This document shows, one piece after another, positions 49,946-60,692 of a DNA stretch of 64,000 bases. The stretch lies in contig NZ_JALNMJ010000004.1 of the NCBI RefSeq assembly GCF_023156505.1, forward strand, positions 248,001 through 312,000. The letters are read 5' to 3'. Source of the DNA: Roseibium sediminicola. GTDB taxonomy: Bacteria; Pseudomonadota; Alphaproteobacteria; Rhizobiales; Stappiaceae. Each line of letters begins with the position of its first letter. The first letter of the stretch is position 1. The notes beneath the pieces are model-generated. The model was not told where the DNA came from. It searched no databases and was given only the letters and a program-made list of their open reading frames with translations. Both the position numbers and the translations under genes were made by a program.

Positions 49946-52339
49946 CTAGACTTCCGCCGCAACATGGGCAAAATCCGGAAAGATGGACCGGATCAGTGTG
50001 TCGATCCGCTCGATTTCCTCCGGAATATCAGTCAGTTTCTCGCGTTCCTCCTCCAGGACCGCCAAAAAGATCCGTGCCCGCGCCTGGTTGACCTGCTGCT
50101 GCGGCAAAGTGCCCTCACCGGCCGCCGACAGCACGATGCTGACCAGCCTGTCGGCCGCGTTCAGCCGGCCCCAGAGGTAGTCATGCTCCCGCCAGCCCCG
50201 GTTGAAGAAAGCGCCGAATGTGTTCAGAGACTTGCCCTTGAGGTCGAAACCTTCGGTGTAGAGACTGGCAGCGTCCGTCGGACTGATCCGGTCGACCAGG
50301 ATTTCCGTTACTTCCGAGAAGTCATTCCGCTGCAGGACGGGAAAAGTGATCAAGTCGAAAAAGCCGAAGCCGATATAGGAGCGCAACAGCGCCATATGCC
50401 GGCCCCTGTCCAGGAAATTGCGTGCTGTGTCGGAAAACAGCTCGTCCTGAAACCGGTCGAGATCGGCAAGGCCCATTATCTGCGTGAATGACTTCAGAAG
50501 CGGCGCTACGTGATCTCCGGCGGAGCTGGAACCGGCCTGAAGATCGCTCACGAAGCGTTTGGCGTGCTCGCGGCTGGCACCGCCGAAAAACCGCTCGCTC
50601 CACCGCCAGCCGAGGTGATCGATCTGCTCGTAGAGCAAGGCTTTCATATGATCGAGCGCTTCCGTATTCGGAGGTGGCAGGCCGGAGGCCTTCTGGTAGT
50701 GGTAAAACCCGTTCAGCTTGCGGATCGCGAAGCGCAGACGGCGGATGCGATAGTCGACATCAAGGCCGCGTAGCAGGGCCACGATATCGGGATCCGTGCG
50801 GCCAAGAACATCCTTGCTTGCGGCCGTCATGCGGTTGAAACGGTCGGAAATCAGCCCGAGCAGTGCCTCTTCCTGGCCACGCGCATGTTCCAGGCCGCTG
50901 AGGCGGGCCGTCAGCTGTGCCAGCCGATCCGCCAGGGAATGCAGTTTCAGCGACTGGTAGTTCAAGAAGGCAAACCCGGCCTGCTCGAAGGCGGCCACTG
51001 TTGCCTGTTTACGGCATTTCGACAGGAGATCGGGCGTTACAAGCCGCCGCTTGGGCAGCAGGCTGGAAACCGCCTGGTCGACCATCGGCCCGGCGCTGTC
51101 GATCAGCTGCGACAGCCAGCGGCTGCGACGGTTGTTTTGTTCCAGTTCCTTCAGGTCGTCGCCGATCGGTTCATTGCGCGGAATATGAGCAAGCGAGGCC
51201 AGAATGACCCGGAAAAACCCTGGCAGCTCCGAGACGGCGCCGTCCTGCTCGGTCGGTTCCACCGGCGCCGGATCCACATAGATGAGCCTGCGGGCCACTT
51301 CCCGGGTGGCCGGACGGTCCTGGATGACGTCGATAACCGGTGCAAACGGCTTGTTCATGACCACGCTGCCATCGACAAAACAATGCTGGCTGATCGTTTC
51401 GGCGGTCAGACCGAAGCCCCGCTCGAGAAAAGCGTCCCGATTGCGCCAGGACAGGTTTTGACTGGCCAGCACACGTTCCATCTCGGCCACCGTTGCCGGC
51501 GGAAACGCGCCAGGAAAGGATGACGTCGCCCGGGCGGCAAACACCAGATCCGGAATGCTCCGGGCGTCGAACTGGCTATCGACATATCCAGGCATGCGAT
51601 GTGCTGCGTGAAAATTCAGGATCCGTCGGTGATCCCATTCTTCGACATAGTCCGGATCGTCCAGATGGATGCGGCGCTTGACGCCGTTATAGTCCGTAAT
51701 GGTGACGAACAGGTCCAGCGTCTGACCTCTGGGGATCAGGCTCCGGCCGGGTTTCGCCTCCCGCTCCATCTTCTGACAGGCATCGAGCATCCAGCCGATG
51801 AAACGCTCCCCGGAAAACGGCGGCGAGAACCAGCGCGCTTGCATGAACAGCCGCAGTTTCTCGCGCGTCTCCGCGCTTTCGATCTGTTTGTCGAGCCGAG
51901 ACGAGATCAACTGGTCCAGCACCGGCGAGATCGAGATCTTCAGGTAACGCGACAGACCGGACTGGGGCCTGGCCAGGCGGGTAACGTCGGCGTTTTCCAG
52001 CCACATCTCGCTGTGGCTGTCGAGCGGCAGGTCATGGGTGATGGCGCGGGCCAGCATGATGCCGTTGACCCCGCCCGCCGACGCGCCGGCGATCGCGTCG
52101 ACAACCACCCTTATGTCGGCCACAGAAGACAGGAGATCGAGGAGATCGCGATAGGCGCTTTGAACCGGAGGCAGCTCGCCGACGTCCTGGTCCGGCGCCG
52201 TTTTGGTGGCTTTCCGGTCGAGACGGAAACTGGACGCCCGAACGAGGCTGAGAATTTCCCGGCTGACCCCATGCATGTAGATGGCGAGCGATACCCCGCC
52301 ATAAAACACCAGCGCAAGTCTGAGTTCGATTTCCTTCAT
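49946..52339 (-). CDS. DUF3376 patatin-like phospholipase
   Basis: A 797-aa protein. The patatin domain (about 5-340) has the oxyanion segment YGGVSLAIYMHG, the nucleophile Ser87 in GASAGG and the dyad Asp323 in VDGSVVMNKPF. The catalytic dyad is therefore intact and lipid acyl hydrolase activity is likely. The C-terminal half (about 350-797) matches the all-helical DUF3376 region of large actinobacterial and proteobacterial patatins and has no known function. There is no signal peptide; it is likely cytosolic or membrane-peripheral. Confidence 0.88.
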   Translation of the reverse strand: MKEIELRLALVFYGGVSLAIYMHGVSREILSLVRASSFRLDRKATKTAPDQDVGELPPVQSAYRDLLDLLSSVADIRVVVDAIAGASAGGVNGIMLARAITHDLPLDSHSEMWLENADVTRLARPQSGLSRYLKISISPVLDQLISSRLDKQIESAETREKLRLFMQARWFSPPFSGERFIGWMLDACQKMEREAKPGRSLIPRGQTLDLFVTITDYNGVKRRIHLDDPDYVEEWDHRRILNFHAAHRMPGYVDSQFDARSIPDLVFAARATSSFPGAFPPATVAEMERVLASQNLSWRNRDAFLERGFGLTAETISQHCFVDGSVVMNKPFAPVIDVIQDRPATREVARRLIYVDPAPVEPTEQDGAVSELPGFFRVILASLAHIPRNEPIGDDLKELEQNNRRSRWLSQLIDSAGPMVDQAVSSLLPKRRLVTPDLLSKCRKQATVAAFEQAGFAFLNYQSLKLHSLADRLAQLTARLSGLEHARGQEEALLGLISDRFNRMTAASKDVLGRTDPDIVALLRGLDVDYRIRRLRFAIRKLNGFYHYQKASGLPPPNTEALDHMKALLYEQIDHLGWRWSERFFGGASREHAKRFVSDLQAGSSSAGDHVAPLLKSFTQIMGLADLDRFQDELFSDTARNFLDRGRHMALLRSYIGFGFFDLITFPVLQRNDFSEVTEILVDRISPTDAASLYTEGFDLKGKSLNTFGAFFNRGWREHDYLWGRLNAADRLVSIVLSAAGEGTLPQQQVNQARARIFLAVLEEEREKLTDIPEEIERIDTLIRSIFPDFAHVAAEV

Positions 52340-52470
52340 GAGATCACCGCGGCGGCCATGTGGGGATTCTAGCGTGAAAAAATGGCAACTGTCTTTATCT
52401 GGCTATTAAAATGGAGCACCAAAATGGCAAGGAACCACTGCAGGATTTTTCCAGTTCGAGCAAGGGATCT

Positions 52471-52531
52471 GGAAAAGTGTAAACCGTCCGTCGCAACCCC
52501 GTCCGATTGACAAAATCGGTTACACTTTTCC
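52471..52531. promoter_or_regulatory. Long inverted repeat in the divergent patatin/cyclase promoter region
   Basis: GGAAAAGTGTAAACCG (52471-52486) is mirrored by CGGTTACACTTTTCC (52517-52531), matching except for one bulged A. The 274-bp gap separates the starts of the patatin (minus) and adenylate-cyclase (plus) genes. The pair could be one operator or two half-operators of a dimeric regulator. Confidence 0.5.
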
Positions 52532-52613
52532 CATGTCCACCGGCAATATTCCGCTAAGATAGCTTCAATATAAGCAGGTGATTCTGGAATTTTGAAAACT
52601 CGAGATCAGACAA

Positions 52614-53651
52614 ATGGTTCTGGTCACTGTCACGCGGACTGAAATGGCGAAGAGCATCAAGAAAACCGCACAGGGCTCTGCAGCAAACATAAACGCTGTG
52701 GAAGATTCCGTTCTGCGCGAACTGCGGGACGAGAACGAAACGCTGCGCGCCGAACTTGAAGACCTGCGGGTGCTCTACGAAGCAACCATCGAACATGGCG
52801 AAGCTGTCGAGGACCAGCTTGCGGACCAGTCCATCAAGCTCGAGAACCTGTCGAAGCAGCTCGCCAAATATCTGTCGCCCCAGGTGTATCGGTCGATCTT
52901 CGAGGGCCGCCAGGAAGTCAAGATCGCCGCGACGCGCAAGAAGCTGACCGTATTCTTTTCCGACATCGCGGATTTCACCGAAACGGCGGACCGGCTGGAA
53001 TCGGAGGAACTGACCTCGATCCTCAATCAGTATCTGACGGAGATGTCGAACATCGCGCTCAAGCATGGCGCGACCATCGACAAATATGTCGGCGACGCCA
53101 TCCTGATTTTCTTCGGCGATCCGGAAACCAGGGGTGTGACCGAGGACGCGCTCGCCTGCGTGCGCATGGCCGTCGAAATGCAGGAGCGGATGAAGCAACT
53201 CCAGGGCGTCTGGCAGGAATCGGGCATCTCGAAACCGCTCAAATGCCGCATGGGCATCCACACCGACTATTGCACCGTCGGCAATTTCGGCAGCGACGAC
53301 CGTCTCGACTACACGATCATCGGCCGGGGTGTGAACACCGCTTCCCGGCTGGAGAGCCTGGCAACGCCTGGCTCAGTGCTGATTTCCTTCGAGACCTATT
53401 CCCAGGTCAAGGACCACGTCAAATGCGCCGAAAACGGCGAAGTCACCGTCAAGGGTATTGCCTATCCGGTGACGACCTATGAAGTCATCGGCCTGAAAGA
53501 GGTTGCGCCTGCCGAGGACAACCCGGATCTGGCGCAGATGTCAGAGCAGCTGGCCAACCTGCCCGAATCCATGAGCCAGGAAGACCGCAACAAGCTCGTG
53601 TCCTCGCTCAGGAACGCCTTGAAACGCCTCACGCCGTCCGATCTTGACTAA
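52614..53651 (+). CDS. Class III adenylate/guanylate cyclase with N-terminal coiled coil
   Basis: A 345-aa cytosolic cyclase. Residues about 30-85 form a charged coiled coil (LRELRDENETLRAELEDLRVLYEATIEHGEAVEDQL), and the cyclase domain is about 108-290: FFSDIADFTETAD with metal Asp117, DKYVGDAILIFFGDP with Lys157 and Asp161, and YTIIGRGVNTASRLES. All key residues for catalysis are present. The C-terminal tail is acidic. The start is uncertain between 52614 and the ATG at 52644 (MAKSIKK); neither has a strong ribosome site. Confidence 0.88.
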   Translation: MVLVTVTRTEMAKSIKKTAQGSAANINAVEDSVLRELRDENETLRAELEDLRVLYEATIEHGEAVEDQLADQSIKLENLSKQLAKYLSPQVYRSIFEGRQEVKIAATRKKLTVFFSDIADFTETADRLESEELTSILNQYLTEMSNIALKHGATIDKYVGDAILIFFGDPETRGVTEDALACVRMAVEMQERMKQLQGVWQESGISKPLKCRMGIHTDYCTVGNFGSDDRLDYTIIGRGVNTASRLESLATPGSVLISFETYSQVKDHVKCAENGEVTVKGIAYPVTTYEVIGLKEVAPAEDNPDLAQMSEQLANLPESMSQEDRNKLVSSLRNALKRLTPSDLD

Positions 53652-53793
53652 TGCATTTCGAGAAATGTTTGAAACAAACATTGCCGACTATTGCGTTCGA
53701 GGCAGAGCCGAGAAGCAGCCAATGTCGGCTCACACTTTTCTCGAGAAGCTATAGGTTCCGTCCACAGATCGTTTCTTAAATCCGCCCACGGCC

Positions 53794-55098
53794 TCAGCCC
53801 CGCTCCTTGCGCAGCTTGTCCCAATAGTCCAGACGCTTGCGGAGTTCGCGCTCGAAGCCGCGTTGCGGCGGATCGTAGTAGCTCTTGCGGCCCATCTTTT
53901 CCGGAAAATAGTCCTGCCCGGAAAATCCGTCCGGCGCGTCGTGATCGTACTGATAGCCGGTGCCGTAGCCTTCTTCCTTCATCAGCTTGGTCGGCGCGTT
54001 CAGAATATGCTTGGGCGGCAACAGCGATCCACTGGACTTGGCATCGCGCATGGCGGCCTTGTAGGCCACATAGGCGCCGTTGGATTTGGGCGCCGTCGCC
54101 AGATAGATCACCGCCTGCGCCAGCGCCAGTTCACCTTCCGGCGAGCCGAGCATCTGATAGGCGTCACGAGATGCATTGGCCTGGACGAGGGCATTCGGAT
54201 CGGCAAGGCCGATATCTTCTACCGCCATACGGATGAGACGGCGGGCCAGATACATCGGATCCTCGCCGCCATCGAGCATGCGGCAGAACCAGTAGAGCGC
54301 CGCGTCCGGGTCCGATCCGCGCACGGATTTGTGCAGGGCCGAAATCAGATTGTAATGGCCGTCAGCGCTCTTGTCATAGATAGGCGCCCGCCGTTGCACG
54401 ATCTCCTGCAGGCGCTCCGCGTCGAAAACCTCGTTCTCTTCCGCCGCGCGCCAGACGTCCTCGGCAAGGGTCAGCGATGACCGGCCGTCGCCGTCGGCCA
54501 TGCGGATCAACACCTGGCGCGCCTCGGCATCGAGCGGCAGTTTCCTGCCTTCTTCGACTTCGGCACGGCTGAGCAGCTTCTCGATCGCCTCCAGGGAGAG
54601 TGACTGGAAGGTCATCACATGAGAGCGCGACAAAAGCGCGGCGTTGAGCTCGAAGGACGGATTTTCGGTGGTCGCGCCCACCAGCGTGATCGTGCCGTCT
54701 TCCATCACGGGCAGGAAACTGTCCTGCTGGGCCCGGTTGAAGCGGTGGATCTCGTCGACAAAGAGCAGAGTCGAGCGCCCGCTCATACGCCGGACCCTTG
54801 CCGCCTCGAACACCTTCTTAAGGTCGGCAACCCCGGAGAAGATCGCTGAAATCTGCTCGAAGGCCAGATCCGTCTCCGTTGCCAGCAGACGCGCGATGGT
54901 GGTCTTGCCGGTCCCGGGCGGCCCCCAAAAGATCAGCGAGCCGAGCGTGCGGGTTTTCAGCATCCGCGTCAGCGTGCCGTCCGGCCCGAGCAGGTGATCC
55001 TGCCCGACCACATCGGCAAGGCGCGCCGGCCGCATTCGGTCCGCAAGCGGGCGTGGACCGGTCTGGCTCACTCCGGAGGTTTCGAAGAGGTCACTCAC
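53794..55098 (-). CDS. rarA: Replication-associated recombination protein RarA
   Basis: A 434-aa AAA+ ATPase related to clamp loaders that acts at stalled replication forks. Walker A is GPPGTGKTT, Walker B LLFVDEIHRFN, sensor 1 GATTENP, and the C-terminal MgsA domain follows (SGSLLPPKHILNAPTKLMKEEGYG). Full length. It is 6 bp downstream of the Do-family protease stop on the same strand and probably shares its transcript. Confidence 0.94.
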   Translation of the reverse strand: MSDLFETSGVSQTGPRPLADRMRPARLADVVGQDHLLGPDGTLTRMLKTRTLGSLIFWGPPGTGKTTIARLLATETDLAFEQISAIFSGVADLKKVFEAARVRRMSGRSTLLFVDEIHRFNRAQQDSFLPVMEDGTITLVGATTENPSFELNAALLSRSHVMTFQSLSLEAIEKLLSRAEVEEGRKLPLDAEARQVLIRMADGDGRSSLTLAEDVWRAAEENEVFDAERLQEIVQRRAPIYDKSADGHYNLISALHKSVRGSDPDAALYWFCRMLDGGEDPMYLARRLIRMAVEDIGLADPNALVQANASRDAYQMLGSPEGELALAQAVIYLATAPKSNGAYVAYKAAMRDAKSSGSLLPPKHILNAPTKLMKEEGYGTGYQYDHDAPDGFSGQDYFPEKMGRKSYYDPPQRGFERELRKRLDYWDKLRKERG

Positions 55099-55104
55099 CT
55101 GCCC

Positions 55105-56559
55105 CTACCCGCGCAGGATGATCTGGGACACCTTGCCGTCCCTCTCAATATCGAGCTGCCAGACCCGGGGCGGTTTTTTGGTGATCGTTTCAAGCATACT
55201 GGTCGATTCGATCGTTTTCTGGTTGATCCCGCGAATGATATCGCCCGGGCGCAAGCCGACACGGTCGGCGGCGCTGCCGCGCCGCACATCGGCAACCACG
55301 ACACCTTCAAACAGGCCTTCCAGCCCGAGTTCTTCCGAAACCGCAGGCGACAGGTTCATCACCGTCGCGCCCTCGAACGGGGAATACTCGACCAGTTCGC
55401 GCGTGTCCCGCGGCACGGTTTCCGGCGCGGGCAGCAGGGAGACGGTGACGACTTCTTCCTTGCCGCCGCGCAGGACCAGAAACTCGGTCTTCTCACCGAT
55501 CATCTTGGTGGCGAACCGGTAGCCGAAGGAATTCGGATCGGTCACTTCCTTGCCGTCGACCGCGACGATGAGATCGCTGACCATGAGACCTGACTGATGG
55601 GCGGGCGAGCCTTCGAAGACGGTGGTTACCAGAACGCCCTGCGGCCGGTCGAGCGACAGCGCTTCGGCGATCTCGGCATTGACCAGCTGCACGGTCGCTC
55701 CCAGCCACGGACGCTGGACCTTGCCGCCCTGGTCCGCGGCCCTTGCCACAAACCTGGCCATATGCGCCGGAATGGCAAAACCGATACCGTTGGAACCGCC
55801 GGAGCGGGAAAAGATCGCGGTGTTGATTCCGACCAGCTTGCCGGTCATGTCGACCAGCGCGCCGCCGGAATTGCCCGGATTGATCGCCGCGTCCGTCTGG
55901 ATGAAGAACTGGAAATCGGTCACCCCGACCTGGGTGCGAGCGGTTGCCGAAACAATACCCTGGGTGACGGTCTGGCCGACACCGAACGGGTTGCCGATCG
56001 CCAGGACGATGTCGCCGACTTCCAAATTGTCGGAATCGGCAAAGGCGACATGCTCGAACGGCCCCTCGCCCCGGATCTTCAGGACGGCAAGATCCGTGCG
56101 TTCGTCCATGAGCACGATATCGGCGTCGAATTCACGCCGGTCATTGAGCGCGACCCGAACCTCGTCCGCGTCCTTGATCACGTGATGGTTGGTGATCACG
56201 GTGCCGTCGGCCGAGATGATCACGCCGGATCCAAGCGAGGATTCCACGCGTTGCCGCGGCTGGTTGAAGCCGCCGCCCTGTTGGCCGAAAAAGCGCCGGA
56301 AGAACGGATCGTCGAAGAACGGCGACACGCGTTGCCGCTGAACCACCTTACGGCTGGCATAGACATTGACCACAGCTGGCGCGACGGTCTTCACGATCGG
56401 CGCGAAGGACAGCTTGATCTGCGCCTCGTTCTTGGGAACCAGCCGCAAATCCGCAGCAGACGGCTGGGCGGTCTGCGCGCTTACCTGGGAAATGCCGATC
56501 AGGCTCGCCAGGACCACAGCGGCCAGGGAACGCGATGTGCCGAAAGTTGCGAAACGCAT
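55105..56559 (-). CDS. degQ: Do-family periplasmic serine protease (DegP/DegQ-like)
   Basis: A 484-aa protein with a signal peptide (about 1-29, MRFATFGTSRSLAAVVLASL). The protease domain has His126 in TNHHV, Asp156 in ERTDLAVL and Ser231 in NPGNSGGAL. Two PDZ domains follow (about 285-375 and 395-480; GVLVTTVFEGSPAHQSGL and GVVVADVRRGSAADRVGL). It acts in periplasmic protein quality control. The ATG at 56559 is preferred over two upstream Met codons because it starts the signal peptide. Confidence 0.93.
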   Translation of the reverse strand: MRFATFGTSRSLAAVVLASLIGISQVSAQTAQPSAADLRLVPKNEAQIKLSFAPIVKTVAPAVVNVYASRKVVQRQRVSPFFDDPFFRRFFGQQGGGFNQPRQRVESSLGSGVIISADGTVITNHHVIKDADEVRVALNDRREFDADIVLMDERTDLAVLKIRGEGPFEHVAFADSDNLEVGDIVLAIGNPFGVGQTVTQGIVSATARTQVGVTDFQFFIQTDAAINPGNSGGALVDMTGKLVGINTAIFSRSGGSNGIGFAIPAHMARFVARAADQGGKVQRPWLGATVQLVNAEIAEALSLDRPQGVLVTTVFEGSPAHQSGLMVSDLIVAVDGKEVTDPNSFGYRFATKMIGEKTEFLVLRGGKEEVVTVSLLPAPETVPRDTRELVEYSPFEGATVMNLSPAVSEELGLEGLFEGVVVADVRRGSAADRVGLRPGDIIRGINQKTIESTSMLETITKKPPRVWQLDIERDGKVSQIILRG

Positions 56560-56655
56560 GGCAGGTGCCTCTTCTTCGATTCTTCTCATCACCAAGGGCG
56601 ATACATGGCAGATAGGGAGGAATAGAGGCAAATACAAAAGCAGGATTAAACGACA

Positions 56656-56683
56656 AAAGGCCGCCGGTAACCCGGCGGCCTTT
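56656..56683. terminator. Terminator-like hairpin between the chemoreceptor and Do-protease genes
   Basis: AAAGGCCGCCGG (56656-56667) and CCGGCGGCCTTT (56672-56683) form a 12-bp perfect stem with loop TAAC, just after the stop of the chemoreceptor on the minus strand. A short T-rich stretch follows. Confidence 0.85.
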
Positions 56684-56705
56684 GAATTTTTGAACCGTTA
56701 CCGGT

Positions 56706-58883
56706 TCAGGCCGAGCGGACCTGCGCCAGGAAGCTGCGAACTTCCTTGTCGAGCTCATCCGCCTGGCTGGCCATGTCGGCAGCTTCCTCGGAGAAGTTCT
56801 GCGCCGCCATGTTGGTGTCGTTGGAAAGCGCCGACACGTTGCGGATGTCCTCGGTCACCTTGGAGGTGCCGCCGGCCGCCCGCTGGGTGTTTTCGGCAAT
56901 GCCCTGAGTGGCATAGCTCTGCTCCGTGACAGCAGCGGCAACTTCGCTGACCGACTGGGTGATTTCGTCGATCGTCTTCTGGATGTCGCCAATGGCTCCG
57001 ACCGCATCGTCGGTCGCGCCGCGGATCGCGTCGATCTGCTGCTGGATTTCGCCGGTGGCCTTGCCGGTCTGGGACGCCAGGTCCTTGACCTCGGAGGCAA
57101 CCACCGCGAAGCCCTTGCCGGCTTCCCCGGCCCGCGCCGCCTCGATGGTGGCGTTCAGGGCCAGAAGGTTGGTCTGGTCGGCAATGTCGGAGATCAGCGT
57201 GACCACTTCACCGATGCGGTTGGCCGCCTCGGCAAGCGACTTGACCGTGTCGTTGGTGGTCTCGGCGCGCTTGGTGGCTTCTGCCGCAACGGCCGAGGAG
57301 CGTTCGATCAGGGTGGAGATTTCCTGGATCGAGCTCGACAGCTGGTCGGAAGCGGCAGCAATGGATTCCACTTCCGCCAGGGTTTCTTCCGACATGGTCG
57401 CCGCGTTGGAGGACGTTTCGCCTGCAGTGTCCGTCATGCTGCGCATGTTGTTGGCGGATTCGCGCAACTTGGCCGCGGACTGTGCCACCTTGTCCACGAC
57501 GGTGCCGACCGTCGCTTCGAAGTCGCCTGCAAGGCTGGCCAGCATTTCCTGGCGCTGTTCGGCCTGGCGCTGCGTTTCTTCTGCTTCTTCCGCCGCACGC
57601 CGTTCATTGTCTTCGGCCGCGTTCTGCCGGATCTGCAGAACCGCCCGACCGATATCGCCGATCTCGTCCTTGCGGCTCGCAGCCTTGATTTCCGCGCCAA
57701 GATCGCCTGAGGCAATCGCGTTCAATGCCCCCACCAGCGTCGTCAGAGGCCGGGTGATGGAGCGGGAGAACAGCAATGCGATCACGGCAGCGATGGCAAT
57801 GGTGGCAAGCGACCACATGAACATCTGGTCGCGCATGTTGGTCACTGCGGAAAGGGTCTCATCGACGCTCTTCTCGGCGACAATGGCCCAATTCCGCCCC
57901 TGGAAGGACAGCGACCGTGCCACAACGAGATTGTCGACGCCGTTCTGACCGGTCACGATGCCGGCGGCATCCGTGCCGGCCGCTGCCGTCAGAGCCGGAC
58001 CTTCGGAGATCTGACGGACCAATGCGGTCGGTTCGCCCGCCAGCGGCATGTCGCTCAGCAAGGTACCTTTTTCATTGACCACATAGACCTGGCCCGTCTC
58101 GCCCATATCGGCGCGGCTTGCGACGATATTGTCAAGAAAGTGCGAATCGAACCGGACAACGGCAACACCGCTGAAACTGACGGTCCCAAAGGAATTCATG
58201 AACACAGGGGAAGCAAGGAACAGGGAGCCCGCATCGTCGGCAGGTCCATAGGCCTGGAAATCGCTGGCAACAACCTGACCGACCTCGAGGTCCTTCGCCT
58301 TGTTGAACACTTCTTCCAGAGCGGTGCCTTCCGCGGGGCTGCCCTCACCGAACTTGGACAGAAACTCCTTACCCTTGGTAACGGAATAGAGAATGAGACC
58401 GGAAGGATCGATCAGGTAGATGTCGGAATATCCGCCGCTCTTCCAGACATTGAAAAGTGCCGGGTGCGCTTCGGTGTGGCGCCAGGCATACATTGTCTTT
58501 TGTTCTTTACCGGTCACCTGCGCGCGCTCTTCAGGGCTCGTAGGCGCCTGGAACAGGCCCAGGATTTCGTCCTTCTCCTTGGCCAGGTTCATGGTCGCGT
58601 TGCCAAGATTGCTCAGCGGATCCGAAACGCTGGAGGCCAGGTTGACCACCTCGTCCTGGGCCGCGCTCAACACCGAGTTCAAGAGCGCCGATCTGGCGGC
58701 GACCACCATGTCGAGTTCGGCCTTGGCGGCCTTCTCCAGGCCATCGCGGCCGGTCATGTATCCGATCACGCCGACAGCCGCGCAAGCCGCAACGGTTACG
58801 ACGATCATAAGTGCCGGAATGACAAAGGAAAGACGAAGAGAAGGTGTCCGCTTCTTCGTGCCTGAGTTCATTTTGCCTATCAC
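56706..58883 (-). CDS. dCache-type methyl-accepting chemotaxis protein
   Basis: A 725-aa transmembrane chemoreceptor. TM1 is about 19-42, a large periplasmic Cache region about 45-345, TM2 about 355-378, then HAMP and the cytoplasmic signalling domain with hairpin [41 protein letters not shown]. Its Cache domain lacks the Y-x4-R-x-WY amino-acid motif of the receptor at 19608-21566, so it senses something else. The start may be 58883 or the ATG at 58871. It has a terminator behind it. Confidence 0.93.
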   Translation of the reverse strand: MIGKMNSGTKKRTPSLRLSFVIPALMIVVTVAACAAVGVIGYMTGRDGLEKAAKAELDMVVAARSALLNSVLSAAQDEVVNLASSVSDPLSNLGNATMNLAKEKDEILGLFQAPTSPEERAQVTGKEQKTMYAWRHTEAHPALFNVWKSGGYSDIYLIDPSGLILYSVTKGKEFLSKFGEGSPAEGTALEEVFNKAKDLEVGQVVASDFQAYGPADDAGSLFLASPVFMNSFGTVSFSGVAVVRFDSHFLDNIVASRADMGETGQVYVVNEKGTLLSDMPLAGEPTALVRQISEGPALTAAAGTDAAGIVTGQNGVDNLVVARSLSFQGRNWAIVAEKSVDETLSAVTNMRDQMFMWSLATIAIAAVIALLFSRSITRPLTTLVGALNAIASGDLGAEIKAASRKDEIGDIGRAVLQIRQNAAEDNERRAAEEAEETQRQAEQRQEMLASLAGDFEATVGTVVDKVAQSAAKLRESANNMRSMTDTAGETSSNAATMSEETLAEVESIAAASDQLSSSIQEISTLIERSSAVAAEATKRAETTNDTVKSLAEAANRIGEVVTLISDIADQTNLLALNATIEAARAGEAGKGFAVVASEVKDLASQTGKATGEIQQQIDAIRGATDDAVGAIGDIQKTIDEITQSVSEVAAAVTEQSYATQGIAENTQRAAGGTSKVTEDIRNVSALSNDTNMAAQNFSEEAADMASQADELDKEVRSFLAQVRSA

Positions 58884-59018
58884 TGTAAATTCTCCCCAGC
58901 CTCTTCCGCTTCTCCACGAGGCAGGCTTTCAGGTTAGGCAGTTTTCCTTAAATCATTGATAATTGACGGTCTCACTATCCGGCACGGATTACTTAAGGTG
59001 ATGGGCGCATGCACAAAC

Positions 59019-59047
59019 AAAAAAGGCGGGCAACTTGCCCGCCTTTT
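59019..59047 (-). terminator. Terminator of the rplO-rplQ ribosomal run
   Basis: AAAAGGCGGGCAA (59021-59033) pairs with TTGCCCGCCTTTT (59035-59047) on either side of one base. On the minus strand a T-run follows. It lies 24 bp after the rplQ stop. Confidence 0.93.
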
Positions 59048-59070
59048 CCGCTTGCCTGATAAGACAAAAC

Positions 59071-59496
59071 TTACGCTGCGTTTTCAGCTGCTTCTTCAGC
59101 CTCGGCGCGTGCACGGTCTTCAGCACCACGTGCTTCCGGATCGCGATCGACCAGCTCGATGACTGCCATCGGAGCGTTGTCGCCGTAGCGGAAACCGGCT
59201 TTGAGAACGCGGGAATAACCGCCGCTGCGGTCCTTGTAGCGCTCGCCGAGGGTGTCGAACAGCTTCGCAACCATGGCCGTATCGCGAATCTGCGAGATGG
59301 CCTGGCGGCGTGCATGGAGATCACCGCGTTTGCCCAGGGTGATGAGCTTGTCGATGATCGGCTTCATTTCTTTGGCCTTCGGCAGGGTCGTGACGATCTG
59401 TTCGTGCTTGATCAGCGACGCTGCCATGTTCGCGAACATAGCCTTACGGTGGCTAGAGGTCCGGTTGAGCTTGCGGCCGGATTTACCGTGGCGCAT
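59071..59496 (-). CDS. rplQ: Ribosomal protein L17
   Basis: A 141-aa 50S subunit protein. [20 protein letters not shown] is the universal L17 start, and the C-terminal tail is an Ala/Glu-rich extension ([12 protein letters not shown]) seen in many alphaproteobacteria. Last gene of the ribosomal run, 86 bp after rpoA. Confidence 0.97.
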   Translation of the reverse strand: MRHGKSGRKLNRTSSHRKAMFANMAASLIKHEQIVTTLPKAKEMKPIIDKLITLGKRGDLHARRQAISQIRDTAMVAKLFDTLGERYKDRSGGYSRVLKAGFRYGDNAPMAVIELVDRDPEARGAEDRARAEAEEAAENAA

Positions 59497-59581
59497 GGCC
59501 CTCTCCTTTTCCTGTCAGGCAGTCTGCTCATATCCTTGAAGAGCACTTGCCCGGTTGATCCTCTAGGGACGCGTACGCCCC

Positions 59582-60604
59582 TTAATACTGATGGTCTTCG
59601 TAACGCTTGGCGAGATCGTCGATGTTCTCTGGCGGCCAGTTGGCGACTTCCATGCCGAGATGGAGACCCATCTGGGCGAGAACTTCCTTGATCTCGTTGA
59701 GCGACTTGCGGCCGAAATTCGGGGTCCGCAGCATTTCCGCTTCGGTCTTCTGAATGAGATCGCCAATATACACGATATTGTCGTTCTTCAGGCAGTTAGC
59801 AGACCGGACAGACAGTTCCAGTTCGTCGACCTTCTTGAGAAGGGCCGGGTTGAACGCGAGTTCCGGGACAGTGTCCTCGGCGACTTCACGCTGCGGCTCT
59901 TCGAAGTTGACGAAGATGGACAGCTGATCCTGCAGAATGCGCGCTGCGAAAGCCACAGCATCATCCGGCTTGACGGAACCATCGGTTTCGACAGTCAGGG
60001 TCAGCTTATCGTAGTCAAGAACCTGGCCTTCACGGGTGTTTTCCACCTTGTAGGAGACCTTCTTGACCGGGGAGTACAGGCTGTCGACCGGGATCAGGCC
60101 GATCGGCGCATCTTCCGGACGGTTCCGGTCGGAAGAATGGTAGCCCTTGCCGGTGTTGACGGTGAATTCCATACGGATTTCAGCGCCCTCGTCCAGCGTG
60201 CAGAGCACCAGATCCGGGTTGAGAACCTCGACGTCGCCGACGGTCTGGATGTCACCAGCGGTCACAACACCCGGACCCTGCTTGCGCACGACCATGCGCT
60301 TCGGGCCTTCGCCTTCCATGCGGATGGCGATTTCCTTGATGTTGAGCACGATGTCGGTGACATCTTCCCGGACACCCGGGATCGACGAGAACTCATGGAG
60401 AACGCCGTCGATCTGAACAGCAGTCACCGCCGCGCCCTGAAGCGAAGACAGCAGAATGCGGCGCAGGGCGTTGCCCAGTGTCAGCCCGTAGCCACGCTCG
60501 AGCGGCTCGGCAACAACGGTCGCCAAGAAGCGCGGGTCGTCGCCCGGCTTGATCTCGAGTTTGGTCGGCTTGATCAGTTCTTGCCAGTTTTTCTGAATGG
60601 TCAC
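59582..60604 (-). CDS. rpoA: RNA polymerase alpha subunit
   Basis: A 340-aa subunit with the N-terminal assembly domain (about 1-230, [26 protein letters not shown]) and the C-terminal DNA/activator-binding domain (about 250-325, [23 protein letters not shown]). Full length for the family. Confidence 0.98.
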   Translation of the reverse strand: MTIQKNWQELIKPTKLEIKPGDDPRFLATVVAEPLERGYGLTLGNALRRILLSSLQGAAVTAVQIDGVLHEFSSIPGVREDVTDIVLNIKEIAIRMEGEGPKRMVVRKQGPGVVTAGDIQTVGDVEVLNPDLVLCTLDEGAEIRMEFTVNTGKGYHSSDRNRPEDAPIGLIPVDSLYSPVKKVSYKVENTREGQVLDYDKLTLTVETDGSVKPDDAVAFAARILQDQLSIFVNFEEPQREVAEDTVPELAFNPALLKKVDELELSVRSANCLKNDNIVYIGDLIQKTEAEMLRTPNFGRKSLNEIKEVLAQMGLHLGMEVANWPPENIDDLAKRYEDHQY

Positions 60605-60692
60605 GTTTTCGTCCCTTCGGCTATCCCGCCCGGCAGCAAGGCCAGGCCATTCTTTGCCATTTGGAGAAACAGGTACCTAAAGCTGGGAAGCC

